A stretch of 64,000 bases of DNA from Methanoculleus thermophilus (GCF_001571405.1 NZ_BCNX01000012.1:29201-93200); one strand, 5' to 3'; shown: positions 8,269-21,416, counted from the stretch's first letter. Notes: generated by a model not told the origin, from the sequence alone. Program-made: numbers and translations.

Positions 8269-9816
8269 TCACCCAACCCACCCGAGCAAGGTACGGAAGA
8301 ACTCCGCAAACATCTCGAATGGGGACGACGAGGACCCGACTTGCGCCTGCCCCTCGGGCCCGGTCATCTCTTCTTCAGTATAGATGGCCGTTACCTCCTC
8401 CTTTCCCAGGTTCTTGATATGATCCAGGTGCCCGACCGCCCCGACGACGATCGTATCGTGGTCAAGACCTCGCGCCCATGCCTCCGGTATCGTCTCAGAG
8501 GGGTGGAGGGTTGAATTGGTAAGACCTGCAAGTGCGTAGATCGCAGGGAGCGATCGCTCCTCCGCCGCACCGATATCCCCATCTGGCCTGATGGAGAGCA
8601 CCGGGTCGGAGACGCCGGATGAGAGCAGTCTCTGATCGCCGGCAAAGGAGTATGCCCGGAAGGCAAAGAGATCCGGGTACCGCGTCAGGTCGGTGATCAA
8701 CCGCTCCTCTGGGAGCGTGAGGTTTGCAAGCGCAAGCCTCCCTGTCCGGGTGGTGACCGAGAACTCCCAAACACCGCGCTCCCCATCCTGGAGACTGGCG
8801 GGCTCACGTATCCTCGTAATCTCGTAGACCCCGGTCTCTACCGGTGGCGGCACCAGGACAACGTAACCTTCCCCCTCCTTGATGGCCGAGAGGTTTCGCG
8901 CCTCGACCGTCACGGTGACGGTGAACGTCTCTCCCTCAAAGACTGCCCGTGGGTGTCGGCCGCCAAGGGTCATGCCCGGGTCGAGCAACCAGTCAAGACT
9001 CGCGATCTGCACCCCTCTCCGGGTGAGGGGGACATCCTCCGGGGTCCGGTCGAGGATAACCCCGACACCCCTGATGATCAGGCCTTCATGCGGCATGGCG
9101 AGGGATGGGGGCGTCTCTGTCTCGTTCGTACTGCTCCCATTGAGTTTAAGTGGCGATGCGGATGTGACGATCTGGTGATCACCTTGAGGCAGCGGCCGGC
9201 CATGGGATTGATGCGCCTTCGCCATCGTCGCGCTCGGTCTCGGGGGCGCATACTTCTGCAGGGTCGGTACCGGTGGCGGAGTCGCCTCAGCCACCTCGTC
9301 GCCGGATTCATCCTCATCACCGGGCTCATCGGCGGTGGCGGTCACCGTGGCGGTAGACGCCGGGGGGGTTGTGTTCGAGGACGGCGTGAGTCTCGCCTCC
9401 TCGGTGGACATGAGCCTCAGCGCCGGTTCTTCTGTCTCGTCGTCACCGGAACCATTCGTGAGAGGGAATTGGTCTGAGGTCGATTCACGAGTGAGCGCTG
9501 CAGTCGGGGCGGGTATGGCCGTCGTTCCCGGTGCCGGTTCCGTTGTCGCCAGTGCTTTATCGGGAGGGGATGCGGTCTGCTCCGGCGTGGCCTCCCCATG
9601 TATCATGGAGAGCGGGTCCTTTCTTATCACAGCTTTCTGGTCCCCATTCTTTGGTGCGACCACTACCGGATCTGAGGATGCGTCCTGGAGAACCAACTTC
9701 TCCTCAACGTCCTCCGATAAACCTTCGGTGCTGTTTATGGGATCCGGGAGGGCGGATACGGGAAGAAGAAGACCTAAAGAGAGCACCAGGAATAAGAGTG
9801 CAAGATGGAGCCTCAC
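8269..9816 (-). CDS. Secreted protein with long low-complexity linker
   Basis: About 515 residues. Starting at the GTG behind GGAGGTGG gives a clean signal peptide (MRLHLALLFLVLSLGLLLPVSA); a GTG nine bases upstream is the alternative. Residues ~25-220 are rich in Ser, Thr, Pro, Glu and Asp, typical of an exposed glycosylatable stalk with several NxS/T sites. Residues ~235-470 look like a β-rich domain that recalls S-layer-associated surface proteins (FEGETFTVTVTVEARNLSA, GVWEFSVTTRTGRLAL). There is no clear C-terminal membrane anchor. I do not recognise the family. A TATA-like element lies at about 9938-9950 on this strand. Confidence 0.65.
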   Translation of the reverse strand: MRLHLALLFLVLSLGLLLPVSALPDPINSTEGLSEDVEEKLVLQDASSDPVVVAPKNGDQKAVIRKDPLSMIHGEATPEQTASPPDKALATTEPAPGTTAIPAPTAALTRESTSDQFPLTNGSGDDETEEPALRLMSTEEARLTPSSNTTPPASTATVTATADEPGDEDESGDEVAEATPPPVPTLQKYAPPRPSATMAKAHQSHGRPLPQGDHQIVTSASPLKLNGSSTNETETPPSLAMPHEGLIIRGVGVILDRTPEDVPLTRRGVQIASLDWLLDPGMTLGGRHPRAVFEGETFTVTVTVEARNLSAIKEGEGYVVLVPPPVETGVYEITRIREPASLQDGERGVWEFSVTTRTGRLALANLTLPEERLITDLTRYPDLFAFRAYSFAGDQRLLSSGVSDPVLSIRPDGDIGAAEERSLPAIYALAGLTNSTLHPSETIPEAWARGLDHDTIVVGAVGHLDHIKNLGKEEVTAIYTEEEMTGPEGQAQVGSSSSPFEMFAEFFRTLLGWVG

Positions 9817-10019
9817 CGGTGCCACCTCCAGAATTCCGAAGAACTATGCACAACCTCCGTCAGTCTGTTCCAAAAGATTGAGGGCTCCTTCACTCGCCCA
9901 GATCCCCCCTTCATGGGAATCTCATGGAACGCATAACGATATAAATAACTTCCGAAGAGGGGTGCTTGAAAGCCTCCCGGATAGAGCCGGTCCGGGAGAT
10001 AAGGGAAGAGTTAGGTAAT

Positions 10020-10042
10020 TGAGGAAAAAGAAGAGAGGAAGT
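10020..10042 (-). terminator. Pyrimidine-rich terminator of the RNA polymerase operon
   Basis: Directly after the nusA stop the transcript strand becomes a T/C tract containing TTCTTTTTCC, a typical archaeal oligo-T terminator. No gene of the operon follows. Confidence 0.5.
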
Positions 10043-10492
10043 TCAGGCAGTCTCGTTCTGCACCAGCTGGACATCGGCGATGTCATGCTGACGCTGTGCA
10101 AGAATCTTTGCCTTGAAGATATTCTTCCCTGCTTTGCCGATGGCAAGCCCGCGATCCTCTTCCCGCACCTCGACATGGGCGACCTGCTGGTCTTCCTCGT
10201 TGGTGTCGAAGTCGATGCCGGTGACCTGGGCAGGGAGGAAACAGTTCCGAATGAACTGGGCCGGGTCTGCGGAGTACTCCACAACCTCGATCCTCTTGCC
10301 CATTACCTCGGATGCCTTCTTGATGCTCGAACCGCTCTTGCCGATGGCAAGCCCCATGTCGCCGGGATTAATCACGAAGATGATGCGTTCGTTGCGGTTG
10401 TCAATGACGCAATCGCGGCTGCCTGCGCCGGTGAGGCTTTCGAACTGGGAGATGAGGCGCATGCACTCCTCAGTCAGCACGACCTGTGGCAT
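10043..10492 (-). CDS. nusA: NusA-like KH-domain transcription factor
   Basis: The 149-residue archaeal NusA consists of two KH domains without the bacterial S1 and N-terminal domains. KH loops are visible as GLAIGKSGSSIKKA (about 52-65) and GLAIGKAGKNIFKA (about 117-130). It binds RNA and is thought to act with RNA polymerase in elongation or termination. It is the last gene of the rpo operon, 3 bp after rpl30e. In many archaea the genes rps12, rps7 and EF-2 follow; here the operon ends. Confidence 0.93.
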   Translation of the reverse strand: MPQVVLTEECMRLISQFESLTGAGSRDCVIDNRNERIIFVINPGDMGLAIGKSGSSIKKASEVMGKRIEVVEYSADPAQFIRNCFLPAQVTGIDFDTNEEDQQVAHVEVREEDRGLAIGKAGKNIFKAKILAQRQHDIADVQLVQNETA

Positions 10493-10495
10493 TGT

Positions 10496-10783
10496 TTACA
10501 CTCTCACGGCGTTCAGGATATCAGACTCGCCAGGCTCGATAACAGCAAGCGCACTAACGACGTAGGGCATACCGCAGGCTTTCCCGAGCTGGACACTCGA
10601 TCCCTCGTAGACATAGACAGGGATATCGGTTTCTTTCACGAGATTTTTGACTGATTCGGGGCTGTTCGCAGCCACCACAACAAGTTTTGCCTTGCCTTCC
10701 TCAATGGATTCCCGGGTCTTGTTCTGACCGAGGAATACAACACCAGTCTTCACGGCTTTACGGAGTGAAGCATTAAAGTCCAT
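10496..10783 (-). CDS. rpl30e: Ribosomal protein L30e
   Basis: A 95-residue protein of the L7Ae/L30e/S12e RNA-binding family, part of the large ribosomal subunit. The conserved pattern VVFLGQNKTRESIEEGKAKL and the following VVAANSPESVKNLV are visible. It lies between rpoA2 and nusA, its usual archaeal place. Confidence 0.94.
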   Translation of the reverse strand: MDFNASLRKAVKTGVVFLGQNKTRESIEEGKAKLVVVAANSPESVKNLVKETDIPVYVYEGSSVQLGKACGMPYVVSALAVIEPGESDILNAVRV

Positions 10784-10794
10784 GTATGGTTCTC

Positions 10795-14612
<3,818 letters not shown>

Positions 14613-14633
14613 AGTCTGATTTCGCCCCCTCTC

Positions 14634-16448
14634 TTACACCATATCGTCGAGTCTTAAGCGGGGAGCGATGCCCATGCTCTTCATCTCGTCCAGGAGGAGC
14701 TTGAAGGCATAACTCATCTCGACAGGGTAAATGTCAGTCTCGCTGCCGCAAGCAAGGCACCGCGTTACCTTTCTCTTCCGGTCAAGCATCGCTATCATAC
14801 CACACTTCGCGCAGACCCACTGAGTCACCTTGTCCGACTCGTCGAGCAGGCGCTCTTTCAAAGCCATGGCCGCACCGTGGCCGATCATCACGTCCCGCTC
14901 CATCTCACCGAACCGGAGACCTCCCTCGCGAGCACGCCCTTCGGTCGGCTGGCGGGTGAGCACCTGCACCGGGCCGCGAGACCGCGCATGCATCTTGCTC
15001 GAGACCATGTGGTAGAGTTTCTGGTAGTAGATGACACCTACGTAGATGTCGGCCTCAAACTGACGGCCGGTGACGCCATCATACATGACCTCACGGCCAT
15101 TGTGCGCAAATCCAAGTTTTTTGAGCGAGTTTCGGAGCTCCGTCTCACGCTCGCCGCGGAACGCAGTCGCATCGATCCTGCGCCCCTCAAGGGATCCGAC
15201 TTTACCGGCCAGCATCTCGAGCATATGCCCGATGGTCATACGGCTCGGAACTGCATGCGGGTTGATGATGAGATCGGGGGTCATGCCCGACTCGGTGAAC
15301 GGCATATCCTCTGCAGGCTGGATGAGTCCAATAACACCCTTCTGCCCATGCCGGGACGCGAACTTGTCTCCGACCTCCGGAACCCGGAGGTCACGGGTCC
15401 GGACCTTCACGAGGCGCGAGGAGTTCTCGCCCTCGGTGATGATGACCGTATCCACAATGCCGTGCTCGTTGCTCCGCATCGTGACCGACGTATCGCGCCG
15501 CTTCTCAACGGCAATGAGCTCGCTTGTAGGCTCCTCAAGGAAACGCGGCGGGGAAGTCTTCCCGATCAGCACGTCCTTCTCGCGGACGATGGTCTCGGGG
15601 TTGATGATGCCGTCAACGTCCAGGTTCGCGTAGTACTCGGCACCGTGCGCCCCGGAGACCTCCTCGTCCGGGATCTCGATCCGGTCCACCTGGCCGCCGG
15701 GATAGCGCCGCTCTTCGCCTTCATAGGTCCGGAAGAAGTGTGAGCGCCCAAGACCGCGATCGATCGAGGCTTTGTTGATGATCAGAGCATCTTCAATGTT
15801 GAACCCTTCATACGAGATGATGGCAACAACGAAGTTCTGGCCTGCAGGCCGATCGTCGGAGCCGATCACATCGGAGGTCTGAGTATAGGTGAGCGGCTTT
15901 TGGACGTAGTGAAGCATGTGACCCCTGGTATCGGGTCGGAGCTTCATGTTCGATGCGCCAAACCCGAGCGCCTGCTTGATCATCCCGGCACCCATGGTGA
16001 CACGGGGACCGGCGTTATGCTCCGGGAACGGAACATGTGCCGCACAGATGCCCAGGATGAGCGAAGGGTCGATCTCAAGATGCGTGTGCTCGGGGGTAAT
16101 CTCCTCCTCGTTGATGGCTATGAAGAGGTCTTCTTCCTCTTCGGCATCGATGAACTCGATCGCACCCTTCCGCACCAGGTCGTCAAACGTCAACTCGCCG
16201 TTCCTGACGCGTTCGATATCCTCTGCACTCACCTGCGGGACGCCGTCCTTGACCACAATCAGGGGGCGGCGCGCCCTTCCGCGGTCGGTGTGAACGATGA
16301 CATCGTTGTTGAATGCTTTGTAGGAGATGTTGATCTCGTTTGAGATCTCACCGCGCCGGCGCATCTCGCGTATACGATTAACCAGATCCTGGGGGTCATC
16401 CACAAGCCCGATCAGGGCACCGTCGACAAAGACCCGTGACTGCCTCAT
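14634..16448 (-). CDS. rpoB1: DNA-directed RNA polymerase subunit B'
   Basis: The C-terminal half of the second-largest subunit (604 aa). In methanogens the B subunit is split in two. Conserved catalytic-core segments include [24 protein letters not shown] and [18 protein letters not shown], plus a zinc-binding C-terminal part ([10 protein letters not shown]...CLACGSE). Its ATG overlaps the TGA of rpoB2 (ATGA). Confidence 0.97.
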   Translation of the reverse strand: MRQSRVFVDGALIGLVDDPQDLVNRIREMRRRGEISNEINISYKAFNNDVIVHTDRGRARRPLIVVKDGVPQVSAEDIERVRNGELTFDDLVRKGAIEFIDAEEEEDLFIAINEEEITPEHTHLEIDPSLILGICAAHVPFPEHNAGPRVTMGAGMIKQALGFGASNMKLRPDTRGHMLHYVQKPLTYTQTSDVIGSDDRPAGQNFVVAIISYEGFNIEDALIINKASIDRGLGRSHFFRTYEGEERRYPGGQVDRIEIPDEEVSGAHGAEYYANLDVDGIINPETIVREKDVLIGKTSPPRFLEEPTSELIAVEKRRDTSVTMRSNEHGIVDTVIITEGENSSRLVKVRTRDLRVPEVGDKFASRHGQKGVIGLIQPAEDMPFTESGMTPDLIINPHAVPSRMTIGHMLEMLAGKVGSLEGRRIDATAFRGERETELRNSLKKLGFAHNGREVMYDGVTGRQFEADIYVGVIYYQKLYHMVSSKMHARSRGPVQVLTRQPTEGRAREGGLRFGEMERDVMIGHGAAMALKERLLDESDKVTQWVCAKCGMIAMLDRKRKVTRCLACGSETDIYPVEMSYAFKLLLDEMKSMGIAPRLRLDDMV

Positions 16449-17986
16449 GCTGTCTCCCTCCGGAGGGCGATGACACCCATGTCATACAGAATATTCTTCA
16501 CTTCCTCTTCGTCGATGACGCCCTTGCTGATCTCGACCATCTGGGCGAAGTTCTTCACCAGTCCACAGTTCGGACCCTCAGGAGTCTCACTCGGACAGAT
16601 CCGGCCCCACTGGGTTGGGTGCAGATCACGCGCCTCGAAATGGGGCTGCGAGCGAGAGAGCGGGGAGATCACACGCCGAAGGTGTGAGAGCACCGCCATA
16701 TGGTCGACACGATCCAGGAGCTGTGAGACACCGGTACGCCCGCCGACCCAGTTTCCGGTAGCAAGCGGGTGGAGCAGCCGCTCGGTCAGGACATCCGCAC
16801 GCACTGCGGTAGCGATTGAGAGGTCCCGGTGGCGCATGCTGGCCCGCTCGAGTTGATACTTGATATCCCGCGTCAAACGGTTGAGCGAGATCCGGAAGAG
16901 GTCCTCCATCAGGTCTCCGGCGAGTTTCAGCCTCTTGTTCGAGTAGTGGTCCTTGTCGTCGATCCGGCGCCGGTCAAGCACCAGGTCAAAGCAGGCTTCA
17001 GCCATACGGCCGAGGAAGTGCGCCTTTGCGAGCCGGACACTCTCAACTGCCGACTGATACCCGGGATCGCCCTCCTTCAGGTTCACCGGCATCAGGTAGT
17101 TTAAGTGCGGCAGGAGGTAGTTATCAAGGACGAACTCCGCACGCTTTCGCTGATAGTCGCGGGTCTGGTTGGGCGCGAGTTTCTTCCCGACGTACATGAC
17201 ACCCTCTTCGACCGTGTCGCATTCGCTCTCTTCCAGGTTCTGCATCATGTAGGTGAGAATCTCTTCGTCGGTCGAGACCGCCTCCACGATGTCGTGGTCG
17301 CCCTGGAGCCCCAGCGCACGCATCAGGTCGACGAAACGAAGATGTCCCGCGACCGAGGGGAACGAAACTTCAAGCAGGTTCTTTCTGTTCCGCTCAACGA
17401 TAACGAGCGCCCGATAGCCCCGGAACTGTGAGAAGACCTTTGCCACATAAATGCGCTCATTGTAGCGCTCGGTGAACTCGGTCATGATCTTGTTTGAGGC
17501 AAGATCTTCAAGGGTCATCAGCACCCGCTCAGTGCCGTTGACAATGAAGTAGCCACCGGGATCGAGAGGATCCTCGCCATGCTCAACCCGCTCGGCATCA
17601 CCCATGTTGTAGAGGTTGCAGGCAGCCGATCTCACCATCACCGGCAGCTGCCCGATGGTGGTGATGACCGGCTCCTGTGCTTCTTCACCCTGGACAAGCG
17701 TCATCTCAAGCTGGATCGGCGCTGCATACGTGAGGTTACGGAGGCGCGCTTCACTGGGGAAGAGCTCGGACTGCGACCCGTCTGCCTCGCGGACCCGGGG
17801 TTTCAGCACCTCGATCTTGCCCAATTCAACCCAAACGGCCTCTTTGCCTTTACTACGGGTCTCAATGTCCGTCTCGATGATGCGCTGCTCATCGACGACT
17901 TTCTGGAGGTTGTGCAGGAGGAAGTTATTGTAAGAATCTAACTGGTGACGTGCTACGTGCTCTCGCGAAAAGTATGCTCTCGACAA
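16445..17986 (-). CDS. rpoB2: DNA-directed RNA polymerase subunit B''
   Basis: The N-terminal half of subunit B (about 513 aa). It carries the RPB2 fork and lobe signatures, for example [41 protein letters not shown] and [20 protein letters not shown]. There is no ATG near the conserved N-terminus ([19 protein letters not shown]). TTG at 17986 fits the length of relatives; the frame stays open upstream, so a slightly earlier non-ATG start is possible. It lies 41 bp after rpoH. Confidence 0.95.
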   Translation of the reverse strand: MSRAYFSREHVARHQLDSYNNFLLHNLQKVVDEQRIIETDIETRSKGKEAVWVELGKIEVLKPRVREADGSQSELFPSEARLRNLTYAAPIQLEMTLVQGEEAQEPVITTIGQLPVMVRSAACNLYNMGDAERVEHGEDPLDPGGYFIVNGTERVLMTLEDLASNKIMTEFTERYNERIYVAKVFSQFRGYRALVIVERNRKNLLEVSFPSVAGHLRFVDLMRALGLQGDHDIVEAVSTDEEILTYMMQNLEESECDTVEEGVMYVGKKLAPNQTRDYQRKRAEFVLDNYLLPHLNYLMPVNLKEGDPGYQSAVESVRLAKAHFLGRMAEACFDLVLDRRRIDDKDHYSNKRLKLAGDLMEDLFRISLNRLTRDIKYQLERASMRHRDLSIATAVRADVLTERLLHPLATGNWVGGRTGVSQLLDRVDHMAVLSHLRRVISPLSRSQPHFEARDLHPTQWGRICPSETPEGPNCGLVKNFAQMVEISKGVIDEEEVKNILYDMGVIALRRETA

Positions 17987-18027
17987 AACACTTCTGTCTA
18001 ACAGATGGATCAGCTCCGACCTTCGAG

Positions 18028-18279
18028 TTATTTCTTCGGTCTCTTCACAACGAGGCGGTATGCCTCAGCTCTGCCCGCCGTACGGCTGTCGCGAATGATC
18101 CGGACTACATTCCCGACTTCGCCCCCAATAGCCTTGACTGCAGGATCGTCATGGTAGATTTTTGGTAGTTGTTCCAGAGTGATATTGTATGTCGCAAGAA
18201 GGTCCGCGACCTCTTCTTCGCTCATAATCTGATGGTCAGGAACCATCTCGTGTTTGAGTACATCAAGTGGAGTGCCCAT
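18028..18279 (-). CDS. rpoH: DNA-directed RNA polymerase subunit H
   Basis: The archaeal homologue of the RPB5 C-terminal domain, 83 aa. The typical [11 protein letters not shown]...LP.I..DDPAVK pattern and the terminal AYRLVVKR are visible. It is the first gene of the operon. ATG 18279 follows AGGTG. tRNA-Lys lies 78 bp upstream on the same strand and may be co-transcribed. Confidence 0.95.
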   Translation of the reverse strand: MGTPLDVLKHEMVPDHQIMSEEEVADLLATYNITLEQLPKIYHDDPAVKAIGGEVGNVVRIIRDSRTAGRAEAYRLVVKRPKK

Positions 18280-18357
18280 CACCTACACCTCACTGATGAA
18301 AGAGTTGTGTATCAGATTGATCACCTTGCTAAAACCCATAGACATCGCCCATGGCAA

Positions 18358-18431
18358 CGGGCCCAAGGGGATTTGAACCCCCGACCACCTGGTTAAAAGC
18401 CAGGCGCTCTACCTAACTGAGCTATAGGCCC
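18358..18431 (-). tRNA. tRNA-Lys (anticodon UUU)
   Basis: A 74-nt cloverleaf on the minus strand. The acceptor arm GGGCCTA pairs with TGGGCCC, the anticodon stem CCTGG/CCAGG encloses a CTTTTAA loop (anticodon TTT), and the T arm contains GTTCAAAT. CCA is not encoded. Confidence 0.95.
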
Positions 18432-18472
18432 CGCTTGTACTGCCATCCAGCATTATTACAATGCGAGAATAG

Positions 18473-18481
18473 TATAAATAC
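18473..18481 (-). promoter_or_regulatory. TATA box for tRNA-Lys / rpo operon
   Basis: Minus-strand AAGTATTTATACT sits about 42 bases upstream of the tRNA 5' end. No second clear TATA box is seen between the tRNA and rpoH. Confidence 0.5.
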
Positions 18482-18519
18482 TTTGCTTTTGGACGTATCA
18501 TATAATTCGCACTCCAACG

Positions 18520-18527
18520 ATATAAAT
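18520..18527 (+). promoter_or_regulatory. TATA box upstream of the psiE-like gene
   Basis: CGATATAAATCT on the plus strand, about 95 bases before the ATG. It forms a divergent promoter pair with the tRNA-Lys TATA box some 40 bp away. Confidence 0.45.
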
Positions 18528-18622
18528 CTTTCAATCAGTCAGACCGTACGGACACTTCGGAATGCTTAATGCTTACAACATGCCTCTTTTCATAATATAC
18601 CTCACCTATTTCAGGTGTCCGC

Positions 18623-19054
18623 ATGAGCCCAGCCAAAAAGAATACAGATACAGCCATATCGCTCATATCCGGCCTCACACAGATTGTATATCTGCTCATT
18701 GCGGTCTCGCTCTCCCTGCTCGCACTCGTCTCATTCTATGACGTTGCCCTGCAGGTAGCCGCGCTCATTCATGCGGAAGACCTGACGCAGGGCGTTCTTC
18801 GGGTTCTGCACGCACTCCTCCTGACCATCATCATTGTAGAGATTCTGGAGACGGTGACGTCGTACTTCAGGACCAACAGAGTCCAGGTGACGCCGATCCT
18901 GATCGCAGGCCTCACAGCAATGGTGCGGCGGGTATTGACCTTCGGCGTCGAGCATGTCGAACCCCTTGATTTCGGGATGACGCTTGTAGCAATCCTCGTC
19001 TTGACAATCGCTATTGTCTATATAGGAAGACAGGAGAGAGCCGATAGTTACTAG
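18623..19054 (+). CDS. PsiE-like integral membrane protein
   Basis: A 143-residue protein with four predicted membrane helices (about 19-40, 55-75, 88-105, 118-135). The loop segment IVEILETVTSYFRTNRVQVTPILIAG resembles the phosphate-starvation-inducible PsiE family (split here for clarity: IVEILETVTSY and FRTNRVQVTPILIAG). The function of PsiE is unknown even in E. coli. It is a single gene with its own TATA box. Family assignment comes from pattern memory and is fairly good. Confidence 0.75.
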   Translation: MSPAKKNTDTAISLISGLTQIVYLLIAVSLSLLALVSFYDVALQVAALIHAEDLTQGVLRVLHALLLTIIIVEILETVTSYFRTNRVQVTPILIAGLTAMVRRVLTFGVEHVEPLDFGMTLVAILVLTIAIVYIGRQERADSY

Positions 19055-19120
19055 GAGAGAACGGAAAGTCCAGAGGAGGTGCGCCGGGCATCATTCAGGG
19101 GGAAGTTGGAACGGAGTTGA

Positions 19121-19756
19121 TCAACGCGCTTCAAAAACCTCTGCAAACTGATCCCTAACCTGATTCAGGCGCTCTTCCTGGAGTTTGATGCTCATTGCCA
19201 TACTCTTAATGGCCCTTGTAATATTCTCGCCCATCCCGGCCTGGACATCTTTTATGCTGTAGGTCGTCTCCAAGATCTTTAAGAGGCGTTTGTTGATATC
19301 GACGCTCTTTGAGAGACGTTCATACTCGTCGATGATCCGCTGGTCCACACCGGCTTCGCGCGCTCTCGCGATGTCGGCAGCAATAGAGTGTTGCCGCGCC
19401 AGCACATGCTCTATTGCTTCATAGAGCTGGTGGTGCGTGGTGGGCTTGAGGATGTAGTCCTCGATATAGGCACCATACGTATTGGCCTCCTCCGGCGTGA
19501 GGGGCTTTGCAGTCAGCATCAGAACAGGGATCTCGCGCGTCGCTGGATCTGCCTTGATCTTCTCAAGTGTCTCCCATCCATCCATCGGCTCCATCATAAT
19601 GTCGAGAAGAACAAGATCTGGCGTCGTTGTCTTCAGAATCTCCAGACACTCCATCCCGCTAAAGGCGGTGATTGGCTGATATCCGCCACGTTCCAGCATG
19701 GTGACAAAGACGTCGACGATCATGGGACTATCATCGACGATCAGTATTGTATACAT
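19121..19756 (-). CDS. Response regulator receiver protein with C-terminal helical domain
   Basis: 211 residues. The N-terminal receiver domain (1-120) shows the acidic pair DD (residues 8-9), the phospho-acceptor aspartate in LVLLDIMMEPMDGW (near residue 53), Thr in LMLTAKP and Lys in ILKP. No DNA-binding domain follows; residues 125-211 are predicted helical or coiled coil (INKRLLKILETTYSIKD, SIKLQEERLNQVRDQF). It probably passes a phosphorylation signal by protein contact. Its ATG overlaps the TGA of the roadblock gene, so the two form a coupled signalling pair. No histidine kinase is adjacent. Confidence 0.88.
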   Translation of the reverse strand: MYTILIVDDSPMIVDVFVTMLERGGYQPITAFSGMECLEILKTTTPDLVLLDIMMEPMDGWETLEKIKADPATREIPVLMLTAKPLTPEEANTYGAYIEDYILKPTTHHQLYEAIEHVLARQHSIAADIARAREAGVDQRIIDEYERLSKSVDINKRLLKILETTYSIKDVQAGMGENITRAIKSMAMSIKLQEERLNQVRDQFAEVFEAR

Positions 19757-20133
19757 CACACCTCCTCTCCGATCCTGATTGCAATCTCTCTCAATCGCTC
19801 CTGCACGGTTGGGAGATCGGCAGACTTGTCTATGACCACTGTTATAAGAGCATCCTCTCCCGCACTCATGATGAGAATTGTTGTGTCGGGTGCAGTGATG
19901 GTGACCATGGACGGTGACTGCACATGAAGACTGTTGCAAGCCCCCTCGGCCGATGCAAGAACCGTCGCGCTCATTGCTGCGAAGAGAGGCGATGAGACGC
20001 CGTCTTCCCGGAAGTACTTGCTCATAACTATACCCTCGCAGGATACAAGGGCGCATGCGACGACACCAATGACGGATCGGATCTCATCGGTGTATCTCTG
20101 AGCTCTCTCTTCCATGGAGGAATGACGACTCAT
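19756..20133 (-). CDS. Roadblock/LC7 domain protein
   Basis: A 125-residue single-domain protein. The α/β roadblock pattern is visible in EIRSVIGVVACALVSCEGIV, LFAAMSATVLASAEGAC and TILIMSAGEDALITVVID. Prokaryotic roadblock proteins usually control small Ras-like GTPases such as MglA or act as signalling scaffolds. Here the partner is the receiver protein encoded by the overlapping downstream gene. No GTPase gene is in the neighbourhood. Confidence 0.85.
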   Translation of the reverse strand: MSRHSSMEERAQRYTDEIRSVIGVVACALVSCEGIVMSKYFREDGVSSPLFAAMSATVLASAEGACNSLHVQSPSMVTITAPDTTILIMSAGEDALITVVIDKSADLPTVQERLREIAIRIGEEV

Positions 20134-20177
20134 ATAATTAACTCCAGGATGTCTTCATGCAGGTATCTGCATAGTGT

Positions 20178-20185
20178 CTTATATG
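20178..20185 (-). promoter_or_regulatory. TATA box of the roadblock/receiver operon
   Basis: Minus-strand CATATAAG about 45 bases upstream of the ATG at 20133. Confidence 0.5.
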
Positions 20186-20228
20186 AATATCGAATTTTTA
20201 CCGCCCGGGGCTGACCCATATCGTGGTT

Positions 20229-20405
20229 TTAGTTGTTATTAATACTCGATTCGCTCTGCAGATGGTGGTATGGGATGGATTGCACAGGAGCGCCTCCCTC
20301 CATGCCCTGCATGATCCTATCACACCTACGGTCGCCGGGATAGGAGTCACCCAATGCATATAAAGCCAGGGCATCTCCTGAGGGACAGCCCAGGCAGCCG
20401 CCCAT
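20229..20405 (-). CDS. Possible small cysteine-containing protein
   Basis: A 58-codon frame starting MGGCLGCPSGDALALYALG, with a CxxC near the N-terminus, behind a GGGAGAGA sequence 9 bases upstream. It lies in the ~420 bp stretch between the roadblock gene and the MinD pseudogene. No family is recognised and the C-terminal half looks unstructured, so it may be chance or a remnant. Confidence 0.25.
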   Translation of the reverse strand: MGGCLGCPSGDALALYALGDSYPGDRRCDRIMQGMEGGAPVQSIPYHHLQSESSINNN

Positions 20406-20552
20406 GATGCGTCTCTCCCGAAAGAGATTCGTCGGAATGCCCAGCATTATGAATGATACCACGTAAAAATCCAATTAGCGCTTATGGATAAGAGAAACAA
20501 AATAAATAACTTTAAATTAAAGCACTACGATCTATCCTTGAGACAGCTTCAG

Positions 20553-20989
20553 ATGATCAGGGCCTGCACCATCGCTTCCGGGAGAGGGGGAGCCGGGAGA
20601 ACGACTGTTCCCACAAATCTAGGAGCAGTACTGGCTCGATATGGCAGAGAGGCGTGTCTCATCGATACAGATATAGCCAGCCGGGATTGGTGTTGGGACT
20701 CGAAGAGACCTCGATCACCCTCCATGAGGTTCTGGCAGGAGAGGCTGCAACTCAGGATCCGATACACAAGGGCCATATGGCCCAGAGATCGTGTCGAGCG
20801 GACTCTCACTTCAGGGGTTCCAGAACGCAGACCCCGGCGGCTTGAGGATGAAGCGTGCAAAAGGCAGCAACCGTAAGGACGCCCATTGCCGTGAAGTATC
20901 CAGGATCCGGATCATCGAAAGCGTTCCAAAGAGTTGCAGGGGAACTTGCAGGTCTCCCTGTTGAAGAAGAACCAAAGAAGGTTCAGTAA
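20553..20989 (+). pseudogene. Decayed MinD/ParA-type ATPase gene
   Basis: Fragments of one MinD-like protein appear in order in three frames. Frame of 20553: IRACTIASGRGGAGRTTVPTN, with the deviant Walker A, then LIDTDIA. Frame of 20654: GLVLGLEETSITLHEVLAGEA. Frame of 20803: GLSLQGFQNADPGGLR. Then, back in the frame of 20654: TPIAVKYPGSGSSKAF and VAGELAGLPVEEE, ending with TAA at 20987. The central part, including the SAD/switch region, is missing; total length is 437 bp against the usual ~780. The gene cannot make a working ATPase. Confidence 0.88.
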
Positions 20990-21033
20990 GGGTTTATCGA
21001 ACGACTTGCTCGAACATAATTCAGGAGAGGACG

Positions 21034-21237
21034 ATGATGGCCGACATCAACGCAATTATGATCGTTCTGCTCTCAGTGATCATCATCTGCCTGCTGTTCA
21101 TTATGTATGTGATGTACGTGCGCATCCAGCAGCTCTTAAACGAGGTCAGTGAACTGAGAGGCAGGATGGAGATCACCGGCAGCGAACTGGAACAACTGAC
21201 ACGGAGTGTTGAACAGTACAAGAGAATACGTGGATGA
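21034..21237 (+). CDS. Small membrane-anchored coiled-coil protein
   Basis: 67 residues: an N-terminal helix of ~24 hydrophobic residues (IMIVLLSVIIICLLFIMYVM) and then a heptad-like helix (RIQQLLNEVSELRGRM, LEQLTRSVEQYKRI). It is preceded by AGGAGAGG; either of the two adjacent ATGs can start it. It lies 45 bp after the MinD remnant and may once have been its partner (inference). No family is recognised. Confidence 0.55.
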   Translation: MMADINAIMIVLLSVIIICLLFIMYVMYVRIQQLLNEVSELRGRMEITGSELEQLTRSVEQYKRIRG

Positions 21238-21264
21238 AGCCCTCCGTCCCCTATCCCAAAGCGA

Positions 21265-21274
21265 AGATATATGT
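21265..21274 (+). promoter_or_regulatory. TATA box of tRNA-Pro
   Basis: AGATATATGT centred about 31 bases upstream of the tRNA 5' end. Confidence 0.5.
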
Positions 21275-21300
21275 GTGATTCGTGCACATAGTATAAGGGA

Positions 21301-21374
21301 GGGGCCATAGGGTAGCCTGGCCATCCTAGGAGACTGGGGGTCTTCTGACCTGCGTTCAAATCGCAGTGGCCCCA
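21301..21374 (+). tRNA. tRNA-Pro (anticodon GGG)
   Basis: A 74-nt cloverleaf. The acceptor arm GGGGCCA pairs with TGGCCCC, the anticodon stem GGAGA/TCTTC encloses loop CTGGGGG (anticodon GGG), and the T arm contains GTTCAAATC. No CCA is encoded. A T6 run at 21383-21388 follows. Confidence 0.93.
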
Positions 21375-21379
21375 TTACA

Positions 21380-21390
21380 CCATTTTTTCG
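21380..21390 (+). terminator. Oligo-T terminator of tRNA-Pro
   Basis: CATTTTTTCG immediately after the tRNA matches the simple oligo-T terminators of archaeal tRNA genes. Confidence 0.5.
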
Positions 21391-21416
21391 ATCAACAGAT
21401 CAAACCATTCTGCAAC

